Of a stretch of DNA of 17,012 nt, positions 1 through 7,632 are shown piece after piece. Under the pieces are notes generated by a model. That model saw only the letters and a list, made by a program, of their open reading frames with translations. It ran no database searches and was not told where the DNA came from. This stretch comes from Parcubacteria group bacterium. GTDB lineage: Bacteria; Patescibacteriota; Minisyncoccia; SW-4-49-11. Position 1 is the stretch's first letter, and every line of letters starts with the position of its first letter. Where the stretch lies: positions 1 through 17,012 of the forward strand of contig PXDG01000036.1 of the NCBI GenBank assembly GCA_003565105.1, read 5' to 3'. The position numbers and the translations under genes were made by a program.

Positions 1-306
1 ATTAGTGGTATTATTCCTCATATTCAAAAGTCTGGAGTCGTGATTTTACGTTCGTTATTGATGTATCAAGCCTATAAGGCGTTGGTGATTACAGGCAGTA
101 TTTGTATGATTTTTGGAGGAATACTTATGGTTCGGTTTGGATATTTTTATCTCACTGCAGGAGGTGATGGTATGGTTCAGTCCTTGATTTTTGCCTCAAT
201 TTTAGTTTCTGTGGGATTTTCAACCGTAGTAACAGGTGTCCTGGCTGATCAACTTAAACTTAATAGAGTTCTCATCGAACGTATCTTGGATAATCAGAGA
301 AAGTAA
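1..306 (+). CDS. C-terminal fragment of a DPM1-like family 2 glycosyltransferase
   Basis: The frame is open from the first base of the window, so the catalytic GT-A domain lies upstream and only about 101 C-terminal residues are seen. They hold two hydrophobic segments (about residues 28-52 and 61-82 of the fragment), joined by a Gly-rich turn after FGYFYLTAGGDG, and end in a charged tail, LADQLKLNRVLIERILDN. This layout matches the C-terminal membrane pair of polyprenyl-phosphate sugar transferases (dolichol-phosphate mannosyltransferase-like GT2 proteins), which move a sugar from a nucleotide donor to a polyprenyl phosphate on the inner membrane face. The GTG at position 40 is internal and is not the start. 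The next gene begins two bases after the stop, so they are probably co-transcribed. The family is recognised from the tail alone, so the substrate cannot be named. Confidence 0.75.
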   Translation: MSGIIPHIQKSGVVILRSLLMYQAYKALVITGSICMIFGGILMVRFGYFYLTAGGDGMVQSLIFASILVSVGFSTVVTGVLADQLKLNRVLIERILDNQRK

Positions 307-308
307 TT

Positions 309-1451
309 ATGGCTCGAATTTTGATGATGACCTCAACGTTCCCTCGATCAAAGCAGGACACTACTATTGCGCATTTTGTATTTGATTTAGCACAATCATT
401 AACTCAAAAGTATGGGCATACTATTCGTATTATAGCCCCACATATGCCGAACACGGCTACTTTTGAGGTTTGGGATGGAGTGGAAATTGTGCGCTTTCGC
501 TATTTTATTCCAAGATGGGAGACTTTGGCACAAGGAGGTATTATGTCTCGTATACGAAAAAATCCAGCTTATCTTTTGATGGTTCCGTTTTTTCTTTTGG
601 GTATGCTTGTTTCAACACTATATCAAGTCGTTCGCTTTCGCCCAGAGATTATTCATTCTCATTGGCTGTTTCCTCAAGGATTTATAGCTGCTATAACGAC
701 AATATTTACTCGTACTCCGTATCTTGTCACAAGTCATGGGAGTGATATTTCTCAACTGACTTCTCCTGGGTTTAAGAAACTTCATCATTGGGTTCTTTCA
801 CGAGCAAAAGGGTATACAGTGGTTTCGAAATCTTTAGCGGAAGAGGTGTCCCAGACATTGTCCCAAACACCAGAGATTATCCCAATGGGAATACATACTC
901 AGTACTTTGAGTCTACTCCAAGATCAGCTTCCTCTCAGATTCTTTCTGTTGGACGATTAGATCTTGATAAGGGGTTTCAAGATGTGATTGCTGTCTTGCC
1001 TTTGCTCCCTCAACATATTCATTATACTATTGTGGGAGAAGGTGTTGCTCGAGAAGAGTTATGGGCTCTTGCAGAAAAGTGTAATGTCAGAGATCGATTA
1101 TCTATGCCTGGTAGTAAGTCTGTTCTAGAGCTGAAAGAATACTTTGCTCATTCAATGCTTTTGATACATCCATCTCGTCATGAAGGGTTAGGATTAGTGG
1201 TTCTTGAAGCAATGGCCAGTAAGGTACCTGTACTGACTTCAGACATTTCTGCTTTGCGGGTACATACACGTCAGGGGCGAGGAGTGAGTATCGATACTAC
1301 TGATCAGGACTTGTTGGCAAAAAATATCATTGCTATCTTGGAGGCTAATGATAGTGAAGGTGTTGAAAGAGCCTATCAATATAGTAAACAGTATCATTGG
1401 GATACGGTGGCAGGTTTATTTAATGAAAAGTATCACAATATGGTTGTATGA
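309..1451 (+). CDS. GT4 family glycosyltransferase
   Basis: This 380-residue protein has the GT-B layout of family 4 retaining glycosyltransferases, which move a sugar from a nucleotide donor to a lipid or glycan acceptor at the membrane. The N-terminal half starts MARILMMTSTFPRS and contains the acceptor-side motif HSHWLFPQG and then TSHGSD. The C-terminal half has the donor-site start ILSVGRLDLDKGF, then VGEG, and the E-x7-E signature at Glu292 and Glu300 (HEGLGLVVLEAMA). A hydrophobic stretch near residues 88-110 may attach it to the membrane. The ATG at 309 follows the previous stop by two bases, and its stop overlaps the next start in an ATGA junction. The family is secure; donor and acceptor are unknown. 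The GT2 and GT-C neighbours suggest envelope glycan or glycolipid assembly. Confidence 0.88.
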   Translation: MARILMMTSTFPRSKQDTTIAHFVFDLAQSLTQKYGHTIRIIAPHMPNTATFEVWDGVEIVRFRYFIPRWETLAQGGIMSRIRKNPAYLLMVPFFLLGMLVSTLYQVVRFRPEIIHSHWLFPQGFIAAITTIFTRTPYLVTSHGSDISQLTSPGFKKLHHWVLSRAKGYTVVSKSLAEEVSQTLSQTPEIIPMGIHTQYFESTPRSASSQILSVGRLDLDKGFQDVIAVLPLLPQHIHYTIVGEGVAREELWALAEKCNVRDRLSMPGSKSVLELKEYFAHSMLLIHPSRHEGLGLVVLEAMASKVPVLTSDISALRVHTRQGRGVSIDTTDQDLLAKNIIAILEANDSEGVERAYQYSKQYHWDTVAGLFNEKYHNMVV

Positions 1452-3835
1452 AGATAATGAAAAAATACTGGTTTCAAGGACTCGTTGTCCTCCTGCTCGG
1501 AATAGCGGTAATACTTTTCTCAGAAACATTGTGGAGTCAGTGGCAACAATTTGAACTCGATTTTAGTACCATTCGTTGGTACTATTTGGTTGGATCTTTG
1601 ATAGGATTTACTCTTATTGTTGGGTGGCACGCGTTTGTATGGCGATCGATTCTCCCAGCTGGTGATAGAGTGTATATATCCTTGGGAGCAACCTTGCGTA
1701 TTCATGCGATGTATTGGCTTACCCGCTATATTCCTGGTACAGCTCCAACTCTGATTAGTAAAGTGGTAGCGGGACAAAAATATGGAATTCCCAAACGAAC
1801 GTTAGCCCTTGCCAGTCTCTACGAACAGCTTATTCAGCTTTTTAGTGCATTGGCTATAGGAATTATTTTGAGTCTCTCTACCTGGAATTTAGATATCTCT
1901 CCAATGTGGATCAGTCTTGTGACAATACTCTCTTTTCTGGGAACATTTATCATTCTACGCCCACGGATATTTTATCCAATTGCAAATCGAGCGCTACACC
2001 TTTTGGGGAAACACCCTTTAGCTCCTGAATCACTCTTGTCATATTCAAAATTATTATATTTGACAGGATTATTCATTGTAGGTCAAATAGGAAATGGAGT
2101 AGCTTTTTTTGCTTTGGTGAAAGCTTTTGTTCCTATAGAAAATAGTTTGATGATACCTTTTATTGGATTTTATTCTCTGGCTGGTGTGATTGGTGTGTTA
2201 GCCGTCTTTGTCCCTTCAGGTATTGGTGTACGGGAAGGGGTTCTTGTTAGTCTTTTGAGTCCGTTTATGCCAGTCTCTGTAGCTATCAGTATTTCAATTG
2301 CAGCTCGATTAGTCAACACGATTTCTGATGGATTAATCTTTCTTACGTTAGGAATATATAAGATTAGGAGGCTGATTACTCAGCAAGTAATTTTTGGATT
2401 ATGGAGTATGATTCTTTTTGCAATAATGATTATGGTTTCTCAGGCATATAGTAGTTCATATATTGACGAATATTGGCATATTTTTGCTGGGAGAAATTTT
2501 TTGCAGGAAGGAGGATTAAACTCTTTGTATAGTACGGGACCATATGAGCGAGGTATGATTGTGAGTATACTTTCGGGGATGTTTCAGTTGATTTTTGGTG
2601 ATCAGTTATGGATACAAAAACTTATTCCGGTGGGGATTAGTATGGGGATTTATGGAGGATTGATGGCTTTGTCACGACAGGTTTGGTCAGGTCAGCTATG
2701 GGTATCTTTTCTGCTTGGAGGAATCTGGGTATTGAGTCCCTGGTTAATGTTTAATCATCAATACATTAGAGTATATGTTTGGTATGAGTTTATTTTTGTA
2801 GCTGGTCTGTGGCTGGTTTTGTGGAGCTCTGATTGGAGTTGGCGAAGATGGGTAATGATGCAAATCTCTGTATTAGGAGGCTTATGGGGAGTGTATTTGA
2901 CTGCTAATGACAATGCTGTTCTCCTTCCAATAGTCGGGGTGTTCTTTGCTCAGGCGATAGTATTTATTACTCGACCTACTATCGGAAAGATGACTCATTG
3001 GCTCCGTGTAGTAATGATTGGTGCTGGTAGTCTTGCTGTGGTGAGTTCTGTTTGGGGAAAAAATCTGATATTGTCTTTTTTGAATCAAGATTTTATGTTT
3101 GCTACTCAAGAGAGTTATAGAGATTTCTTTTTGGAACGTAACACATTAGTCTCAGTTTTTGCGCTGGTTGGTATAGGGATTTGGTTGGTGAGAGGAACTA
3201 TTCAACAGCGGATATTGGCTCTTGTGTGCTCTCTTTTAGTTACTCTTCATTTTATATCTTCTCCTGATGTACAATTAATTCGAAGTATCTTTTATCTTCT
3301 GCCTTTGATTTATGTAATGAGTCTTGTCCCTATCTGGTTTGTATACCAGTCAAAATATTTGTTTGGTAAGATTGTTGGGGGCCTGTTATTAGCGATACTT
3401 GTATTAGGAGTGTATCAATCATATCCATTGCAAGAAGGTTTTTTGGCAGAGCAACATCTGTTTATTCCAGAAGAGATTTACGCTGTTGATTATCAAGTGG
3501 GTTACCAATATATTACAGATAATTGTCACGGGAAGACGCTCTATGAAACTTCTCCTACACCATATGTTGGACAATTCTATGGCGTAGACATTGATGCTGT
3601 GGTGATAACTCAAAGAGAGTGGTTAGAACAGGATACAATTTTTCGACCTATATCAGATGAAAACTATGTTGTTCATTATTCAAATGTCCCAGTGATTACC
3701 AATATTCAAGATTTGGATACTCATTTTTGTTGGATTCAACGAACTCCTTCATTGGAACGATATTTGTCTGGTGAAGCTCTCAATATTCAGGCTGAAATCA
3801 CAGATTTTGTGGGATTACGTATAGTAAAGAAATAA
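1448..3835 (+). CDS. LPG-synthase-type membrane domain fused to a GT-C-like glycosyltransferase
   Basis: This is a 795-residue polytopic membrane protein with two parts. Residues 1 to about 310 match the lysylphosphatidylglycerol synthase membrane domain (UPF0104/AglD2 type), with the conserved RYIPGTAPTLISKVVAGQ loop and the FVPSGIGVREG loop. From about residue 315 a second set of membrane helices begins. Its first outer loop carries an Asp-Glu pair (Asp340-Glu341, in SYIDEYWH), the position of the catalytic acid in PMT/ArnT-like GT-C enzymes that use polyprenyl-phosphate sugars. The last 130 or so residues look soluble and probably extracytoplasmic. The start overlaps the previous stop by four bases; ATG 1457 is an alternative. 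The GT2 gene upstream could supply the lipid-linked donor, which is an inference. Family UPF0104 proteins are normally near 300-350 residues, so the extra half is a real fusion. Confidence 0.75.
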   Translation: MKIMKKYWFQGLVVLLLGIAVILFSETLWSQWQQFELDFSTIRWYYLVGSLIGFTLIVGWHAFVWRSILPAGDRVYISLGATLRIHAMYWLTRYIPGTAPTLISKVVAGQKYGIPKRTLALASLYEQLIQLFSALAIGIILSLSTWNLDISPMWISLVTILSFLGTFIILRPRIFYPIANRALHLLGKHPLAPESLLSYSKLLYLTGLFIVGQIGNGVAFFALVKAFVPIENSLMIPFIGFYSLAGVIGVLAVFVPSGIGVREGVLVSLLSPFMPVSVAISISIAARLVNTISDGLIFLTLGIYKIRRLITQQVIFGLWSMILFAIMIMVSQAYSSSYIDEYWHIFAGRNFLQEGGLNSLYSTGPYERGMIVSILSGMFQLIFGDQLWIQKLIPVGISMGIYGGLMALSRQVWSGQLWVSFLLGGIWVLSPWLMFNHQYIRVYVWYEFIFVAGLWLVLWSSDWSWRRWVMMQISVLGGLWGVYLTANDNAVLLPIVGVFFAQAIVFITRPTIGKMTHWLRVVMIGAGSLAVVSSVWGKNLILSFLNQDFMFATQESYRDFFLERNTLVSVFALVGIGIWLVRGTIQQRILALVCSLLVTLHFISSPDVQLIRSIFYLLPLIYVMSLVPIWFVYQSKYLFGKIVGGLLLAILVLGVYQSYPLQEGFLAEQHLFIPEEIYAVDYQVGYQYITDNCHGKTLYETSPTPYVGQFYGVDIDAVVITQREWLEQDTIFRPISDENYVVHYSNVPVITNIQDLDTHFCWIQRTPSLERYLSGEALNIQAEITDFVGLRIVKK

Positions 3836-3839
3836 AAAA

Positions 3840-3861
3840 GGAACAAGTCAACACTTGTTCC
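3840..3861 (+). terminator. Hairpin after the glycosyltransferase operon
   Basis: A nine-pair stem (GGAACAAGT / ACTTGTTCC) with a CAAC loop begins five bases after the stop of the gene ending at 3835. On the + strand it is followed only by alternating TATATATAA. On the - strand it is followed by a clean run of six T. It may end the + operon weakly, end an unseen - strand transcript, or do both. Confidence 0.55.
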
Positions 3862-3889
3862 TATATATAAAGAAAAACAAAAAGAGTTC

Positions 3890-3912
3890 GAAGATGGATA
3901 GGAGACATCTTC
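3890..3912. repeat. Second inverted repeat in the 3836-4007 gap
   Basis: GAAGATG at 3890-3896 pairs with CATCTTC at 3906-3912 around a nine-base loop. Going left on the - strand the stem is followed by a T-rich stretch (T runs opposite 3865-3885), as in a terminator. Nothing encoded on the - strand is obvious upstream of it, so its role is unknown. Confidence 0.4.
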
Positions 3913-3963
3913 TTTATGTATGATATCGTATTTTGGAGATTTATGTAAGAGGGGAAAGAGTGG

Positions 3964-3969
3964 TATAAT
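3964..3969 (+). promoter_or_regulatory. -10 box for the 4008 gene
   Basis: A perfect TATAAT lies about 38 bases before the ATG at 4008. The matching -35 position (3941-3946, TTATGT) is poor. Transcription would start near 3976, giving a leader of about 32 bases with no Shine-Dalgarno sequence. Confidence 0.45.
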
Positions 3970-4007
3970 ATATACAGTGTTATACTCATTAAATAATATA
4001 GATATAT

Positions 4008-4820
4008 ATGACCCAATGGAACAAAACAGTGCCTCCAATGATTCAGTTTGGCATAATGAGTGTGGTAAGTCTTGGAGTTGGGGCTCTTTCTGCCTATGTG
4101 TATTTTGCATCTCAAATCGATTTGCAGAATAGAGAAGTGGTATATTCGCCTGTCTCAGAATCCGAGGAATTGACTGATGATAGAGAATTTCTTAATGCCG
4201 ATACAGTTCTGGGAGAAGAGATTATGATTGATCCAACAGATACAGGAGCTTATACTCCATTTACCGTTTCTGCTACTTGTCTTCCTGATGTGGAGCAAAT
4301 ACATCAAGATCGAAGTTTGCAGACAGAAGAATCAGATATCGGTGATAAATTAATCATTCATCCACGAGCATATTCATTTCAAGAAGCAGAGGAATCAACC
4401 AATGGTGCTTTCCAGTTTTTTGAAGTATCTCAAACCTCTTTAGCACCATCGTCACCACGTGTAGTTGGTATTGAATTTTACACAGAAGAATCGATCTCTC
4501 AGGCAACAGAAAATGTAAATGACCAGGGGCCTTTTCAAGGAATGACACTTGATGAATATCGTGAAGTTGTTGCATCATTTGATGAAGAGTTACTCCCTGA
4601 GAGAGGTGAGGTTCAACAAATACAGTGTCAACCGTGGATAGTTGAAACTGTCCAGGGTGCTGGACCTGACTTTTGGTTGCGATTTTATGATACGGTTATT
4701 GATGATCAAGTAGTCAGAGTGACCTTTATTCAAGATAATACTCAGTATAATGGCTTTCTTACTGGATCATTTCAGAATGTTGCAACGGATGAGTTGTTTG
4801 CATTATTTAGTATTCGGTAA
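4008..4820 (+). CDS. Membrane-anchored acidic protein of unknown function
   Basis: This 270-residue protein is not recognised. Residues about 12-36 form one hydrophobic helix (FGIMSVVSLGVGALSAYVYF) after a short N-terminus with one Lys. The rest is acidic, soluble and rich in Ser, Thr, Glu and Gln, which fits a signal anchor with an extracytoplasmic domain. There is no lipobox Cys. Two Cys (in SATCLPD and IQCQPW) could form a disulfide outside the cell. The C-terminal 60 residues (from about PWIVETVQGAGPDFWLRF) are the most structured-looking part, with alternating hydrophobic strands. The ATG at 4008 has no Shine-Dalgarno sequence but sits properly behind a TATAAT. The gene stands alone between the glycosyltransferase operon and the 4952 gene. 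A cell-surface role is inferred from topology only. Confidence 0.65.
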   Translation: MTQWNKTVPPMIQFGIMSVVSLGVGALSAYVYFASQIDLQNREVVYSPVSESEELTDDREFLNADTVLGEEIMIDPTDTGAYTPFTVSATCLPDVEQIHQDRSLQTEESDIGDKLIIHPRAYSFQEAEESTNGAFQFFEVSQTSLAPSSPRVVGIEFYTEESISQATENVNDQGPFQGMTLDEYREVVASFDEELLPERGEVQQIQCQPWIVETVQGAGPDFWLRFYDTVIDDQVVRVTFIQDNTQYNGFLTGSFQNVATDELFALFSIR

Positions 4821-4893
4821 GAGTATAGTTTGTTACGCGATTTTTAGTACAGTGGGAGTACTGAGATGAATAATCTTGTTTATGTTTAAATTC

Positions 4894-4922
4894 TTTACAG
4901 AAATGCGAAAAATCGGTACAAT
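4894..4922 (+). promoter_or_regulatory. Sigma70-type promoter of the 4952 gene
   Basis: TTTACA (4894-4899) and TACAAT (4917-4922) are separated by 17 bases. The start of transcription would be near 4929, leaving a leader of about 23 bases that carries a good ribosome binding site. The same two hexamers with the same spacing precede the - strand gene ending at 7632. Confidence 0.75.
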
Positions 4923-4939
4923 GAAAAAAGATCTTTCCT

Positions 4940-4944
4940 AGGAG
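4940..4944 (+). promoter_or_regulatory. Shine-Dalgarno AGGAG for the 4952 gene
   Basis: AGGAG lies seven bases before ATG 4952. It is one of the few clear ribosome binding sites in this window and fixes the start. Confidence 0.8.
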
Positions 4945-4951
4945 TAGTGCT

Positions 4952-5452
4952 ATGTTTATTGTCAGGCTAGTGAGTGGAGATATGTTTTCCACAAAAGCTG
5001 TGCATATGTATTTTTCTGAGAGCAGGCAAGATGTTATTATTGATCAGTACGGGTTTCCTCCCGATTGGAGGCCAACGCGCTTTAATTTAGATGAATTAAA
5101 AGAGCGAGCCTGGAAAGAAACCTGGACAAGGCAAACTATTGCTGGTACGGATTTACTTATAACTAATGGATTGTCTGTAACTATTCTGCCCTTTGTAAGT
5201 GTTGGAAGTCAGGAATTACGCTATGCCTTTTGGGGTATAAAGTTTTGGTGTGAAGAAATTTCACAATCACTGTTTATACAACCAATTTTAAAGTATTCTT
5301 ACTTCTTTCATATTACGCCAGACCCTTTTGTTTTACCAAAACAAGTACCGTGTCCCCCAGAAGAATATTGTGGTAAGCCGAACCCTGATATGTTTCTTTC
5401 CCTAGGGAATATGAATTCCATACACCAAGTACTTCAGGCAATTATTGGATAG
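4952..5452 (+). CDS. Small soluble protein of unknown function
   Basis: The gene encodes 166 residues with no family I recognise, no signal peptide and no membrane helix. The middle is rich in aromatics (Trp in DWRPTRF, KETWTR, FWGIKFW), and a Cys/Pro-rich segment near the C-terminus (PCPPEEYCGKPNPD) could bind a metal or form a disulfide. It is a single-gene unit: a 17-spaced promoter at 4894-4922, AGGAG seven bases before the ATG, and a hairpin terminator starting nine bases after the stop. These signals make it very likely to be real and well expressed. The function is unknown. Confidence 0.75.
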   Translation: MFIVRLVSGDMFSTKAVHMYFSESRQDVIIDQYGFPPDWRPTRFNLDELKERAWKETWTRQTIAGTDLLITNGLSVTILPFVSVGSQELRYAFWGIKFWCEEISQSLFIQPILKYSYFFHITPDPFVLPKQVPCPPEEYCGKPNPDMFLSLGNMNSIHQVLQAIIG

Positions 5453-5460
5453 ACTATAAG

Positions 5461-5487
5461 CCACCTGCGTTTTGCTGGTGGTCTTTT
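5461..5487 (+). terminator. Rho-independent terminator of the 4952 gene
   Basis: CCACC (5461-5465) pairs with GGTGG (5477-5481). One T/T mismatch and a further GC/GC pair close a GTTTT loop, and TCTTTT follows. Confidence 0.75.
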
Positions 5488-5515
5488 ACTTCTCATCTAA
5501 TACTTCTTATCTAAG
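5488..5515. repeat. Two tandem copies of a 14-base unit
   Basis: ACTTCTCATCTAAT (5488-5501) is followed directly by ACTTCTTATCTAAG (5502-5515), identical at 12 of 14 positions. It lies just after a terminator, with no known role. The rest of the gap to 5590 shows nothing I can name. Confidence 0.5.
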
Positions 5516-5590
5516 AAATTCGATCAAAATATGATTTTTAATACATAAATATACATACTGTATAAGAATATTTGTCTAGGTTGGGAATAT

Positions 5591-5622
5591 AAAACCCCTC
5601 TTCTCTTGCGAAGAGGGGTTTT
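5591..5622 (-). terminator. Strong terminator of the 457-residue gene, bidirectional in form
   Basis: AAAACCCCTCTTC (5591-5603) pairs perfectly with GAAGAGGGGTTTT (5610-5622) across a six-base loop. On the - strand it comes directly after the stop codon at 5626. The A and T ends let it work in both directions. Confidence 0.88.
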
Positions 5623-5625
5623 GAT

Positions 5626-6999
5626 TTATCGGTACATTCCTTTTTTCGGCGTATTATTGGAAGATTGGATTTTTTTCTGATATGGTTGGACTAAGGTTTC
5701 CTTCTCAGGGTCGAGTTTCCATCCCATTTTTTTGGCTAAGGCGATTGCTTGATGGCCAGCTCGTTGTCCATTTTTGAGTCTTCTTCGATGAGCTCTGACA
5801 GTAACAAGTTTACCTGCATCATTTTGGTAGAACCCTTCTTGATAATGTAGTTTCATATTGGGCTGCGAAGAAGAATTGTTCATCTGCCGTATCATTGGTA
5901 ATAGAATAGTCTTTGAGACATATTCTACCGATAGTTTTTGCTTCTCTCGCGGACGATGGTGTGATGGTAGTTGAATTCCACAGGAAGGAACTACTAAGTT
6001 AGCGTAGTCTGCTAGTAGAAAAGATTTGATAATCTCATAGTAGAGCACCCCTTTTCTCTTATCAATTCGTTGAAAGAATCGTTTTGTATGAAAAGGTGTT
6101 CCTCCCAAGGAAAGTTCCCCGTTCCCATTTAACCTCAAGAAGATGTCACAATTTGCGTTAAATTTTATATACGAGAGTTGTTTGTGAATACCTTCTCCAT
6201 AGGTGGAGAAATGTACAGTTAAATCCTCTTCTTTTTGAATACTATCATTAGTAGCGTTTGCTACTAATACGGATTCCGTTTCTATACAAGGATTTTTTTC
6301 TTCAGGTACCAATCTATCGCAAAGATGAAAGTATTGATTACTTTCAGAATGCTGATTAAATTGATTAGCATCGTAATATACTATATTTTGTGCTGACAAT
6401 ATTGAGAGTATATACGCATCATCTGAAAATATATTGGGAACCTCTATGGATTGATATGTTTGAATATGTTTAAACATATCTTCATTATTCTTCTGCATAG
6501 TAAGAATAGCTTTTTTTGAGGCACTATGATGAACGATTCTTTCTAAATGATAATACAATTTTTTGTACGTAAAAGTCATTTGAAGAATGGCTTTTGCATT
6601 CGAAATGATAATATCCTTATAAATATTTCTCTTGTCCTCTGGTGTCGAGTTGAGCAGATTATCTAAATAGAGATAATCTGCTTCAGATATATTGGGTGAC
6701 AACATAGCTCGATCTGCAGCAATAATGGTGACTAAGCTATGGAATGTAAGGATCATCAATTCGAAAGAATGCGCATTGCAGGGAAGTCTTTTGTGCAATG
6801 TTTCAAGATAGGTATATAGGTTGTGAGATCTTTCTACCCATTGATTATCATACTGGAAGAGCTGAATATCATTCAAGGCTTGTTCGAATTGATCATATTG
6901 AGAACAGGTGAGCTTTTTTATAACTTGATCTTGTGTATATGTTTGAAAAAGATTAAGAAAAAGCATTCCTAATACCTGTGTTCCCGTATATTTTGACAT
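5626..6999 (-). CDS. Orphan 457-residue protein of unknown function
   Basis: I do not recognise a family. The protein has no signal peptide or clear membrane helix. Residues 1 to about 180 look mainly helical and rich in Tyr, Gln, Asn and Leu. A middle part holds HFSTYGEGIHKQLSYIKFN, then a Gly-rich turn (LNGNGELSLGGTPF) and a basic FFQRIDKRKG. The last 65 residues are strongly basic, with VRAHRRRLKNGQRAGHQA followed by AKKMGW, which might contact nucleic acid. That last point is an inference from charge. The ATG at 6999 lies about 20 bases after the predicted transcription start and has no Shine-Dalgarno sequence. It is a single-gene unit with the closest-to-consensus promoter of the window and a perfect terminator directly after its stop, so it is very probably real and well transcribed. 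Confidence 0.75.
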   Translation of the reverse strand: MSKYTGTQVLGMLFLNLFQTYTQDQVIKKLTCSQYDQFEQALNDIQLFQYDNQWVERSHNLYTYLETLHKRLPCNAHSFELMILTFHSLVTIIAADRAMLSPNISEADYLYLDNLLNSTPEDKRNIYKDIIISNAKAILQMTFTYKKLYYHLERIVHHSASKKAILTMQKNNEDMFKHIQTYQSIEVPNIFSDDAYILSILSAQNIVYYDANQFNQHSESNQYFHLCDRLVPEEKNPCIETESVLVANATNDSIQKEEDLTVHFSTYGEGIHKQLSYIKFNANCDIFLRLNGNGELSLGGTPFHTKRFFQRIDKRKGVLYYEIIKSFLLADYANLVVPSCGIQLPSHHRPREKQKLSVEYVSKTILLPMIRQMNNSSSQPNMKLHYQEGFYQNDAGKLVTVRAHRRRLKNGQRAGHQAIALAKKMGWKLDPEKETLVQPYQKKIQSSNNTPKKGMYR

Positions 7000-7026
7000 T
7001 TTTTTAATTATGAAAGAGCAATTATT

Positions 7027-7055
7027 ACTATAAGATATAATGATATCTTTGTCAA
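7027..7055 (-). promoter_or_regulatory. Near-consensus promoter of the 457-residue gene
   Basis: On the - strand TTGACA (opposite 7050-7055) and TATAGT (opposite 7027-7032) are 17 bases apart. The -35 box is perfect. Transcription would start near 7020. Confidence 0.85.
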
Positions 7056-7070
7056 CTTGTAATTACAAAT

Positions 7071-7096
7071 AAAAACTGGACATATAGTATACGTCC
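7071..7096 (-). terminator. Terminator of the DUF84-like gene
   Basis: On the - strand GGACGTATA and TATATGTCC (opposite 7078-7096) form a stem of seven to eight pairs with one G-U pair and a small loop. A T-rich tract opposite 7071-7075 follows. It lies 18 bases past the stop at 7114. Confidence 0.7.
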
Positions 7097-7113
7097 AGCA
7101 AGGTAGCAAAAGA

Positions 7114-7632
7114 TTAATAATTAAATAAGATACTCTGGAGTGCTTTCCGTAAAAAAGAGACTCTACTTTCTCCTACAAGCTCAATATGGGGATCTTCTAT
7201 TTCGCAATCCCACTCTTCTGCATAAAATACCTCCCATCTTTTTGAATAATTTTCTTGCAATGTTTTATTAAGAGAAGATTGAGGGACTGGTAGTGATTCT
7301 GTCCGAGCGTGATAGCTACATTTACGGTTTTTATCATAGAGAATAACTACGGAAGATTCCTCAAAGGTGTTCTTCATTCTATTAAACCACAACCCACTTT
7401 GCATAGATATTATGAAATTCGATGAAATAGTTAGCTTCTCATCTGATAAAACAGATTCAAGATTTTTTAAAGCAGTGTGATAAATTGCTTCATTATCTAT
7501 TTCCACTATTTGATGATTCTGTTGAAGTGGGTGGCTTTGAATAGAAATCGTGGGATATTTTGTTGAGAAAGCTAATTGAATAGCATCCATTTCTTTTTGC
7601 GAGCAGGTATCCGATATTAAGAAAATATTCAT
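7114..7632 (-). CDS. Divergent DUF84 (inosine/xanthosine triphosphatase-like) protein
   Basis: The protein is 172 residues from the ATG at 7632. Its plan follows the DUF84/YjjX NTPase fold, which hydrolyses non-canonical purine triphosphates. The N-terminal strand and turn read MNIFLISDTCSQKEMDAIQLAF, matching the family's GSTNPVK-x-EA pattern. In the middle, IISMQSGLWF corresponds to VGIEGGL, and ARTESLPVP corresponds to GRSGSFPLP. Two functional positions differ: Asn of TNPVK is Cys10, and Glu of GIEGG is Gln, so activity is uncertain. A longer open frame back to 7728 exists, but it runs through the gene's own promoter and the bL28 terminator. ATG 7632 has AGAGGA seven bases upstream. The assignment rests on pattern matching by eye. 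Confidence 0.6.
   Translation of the reverse strand: MNIFLISDTCSQKEMDAIQLAFSTKYPTISIQSHPLQQNHQIVEIDNEAIYHTALKNLESVLSDEKLTISSNFIISMQSGLWFNRMKNTFEESSVVILYDKNRKCSYHARTESLPVPQSSLNKTLQENYSKRWEVFYAEEWDCEIEDPHIELVGESRVSFLRKALQSILFNY

Noticed and set aside
1520..1777. - strand open frame inside the LPG-TM/GT-C gene
   Set aside because: It is the shadow of a clearly conserved coding frame on the other strand.
3787..4115. Two - strand open frames in the gap before the 4008 gene
   Set aside because: They overlap hairpins and known genes, have low-complexity AT-rich translations and no start signals.
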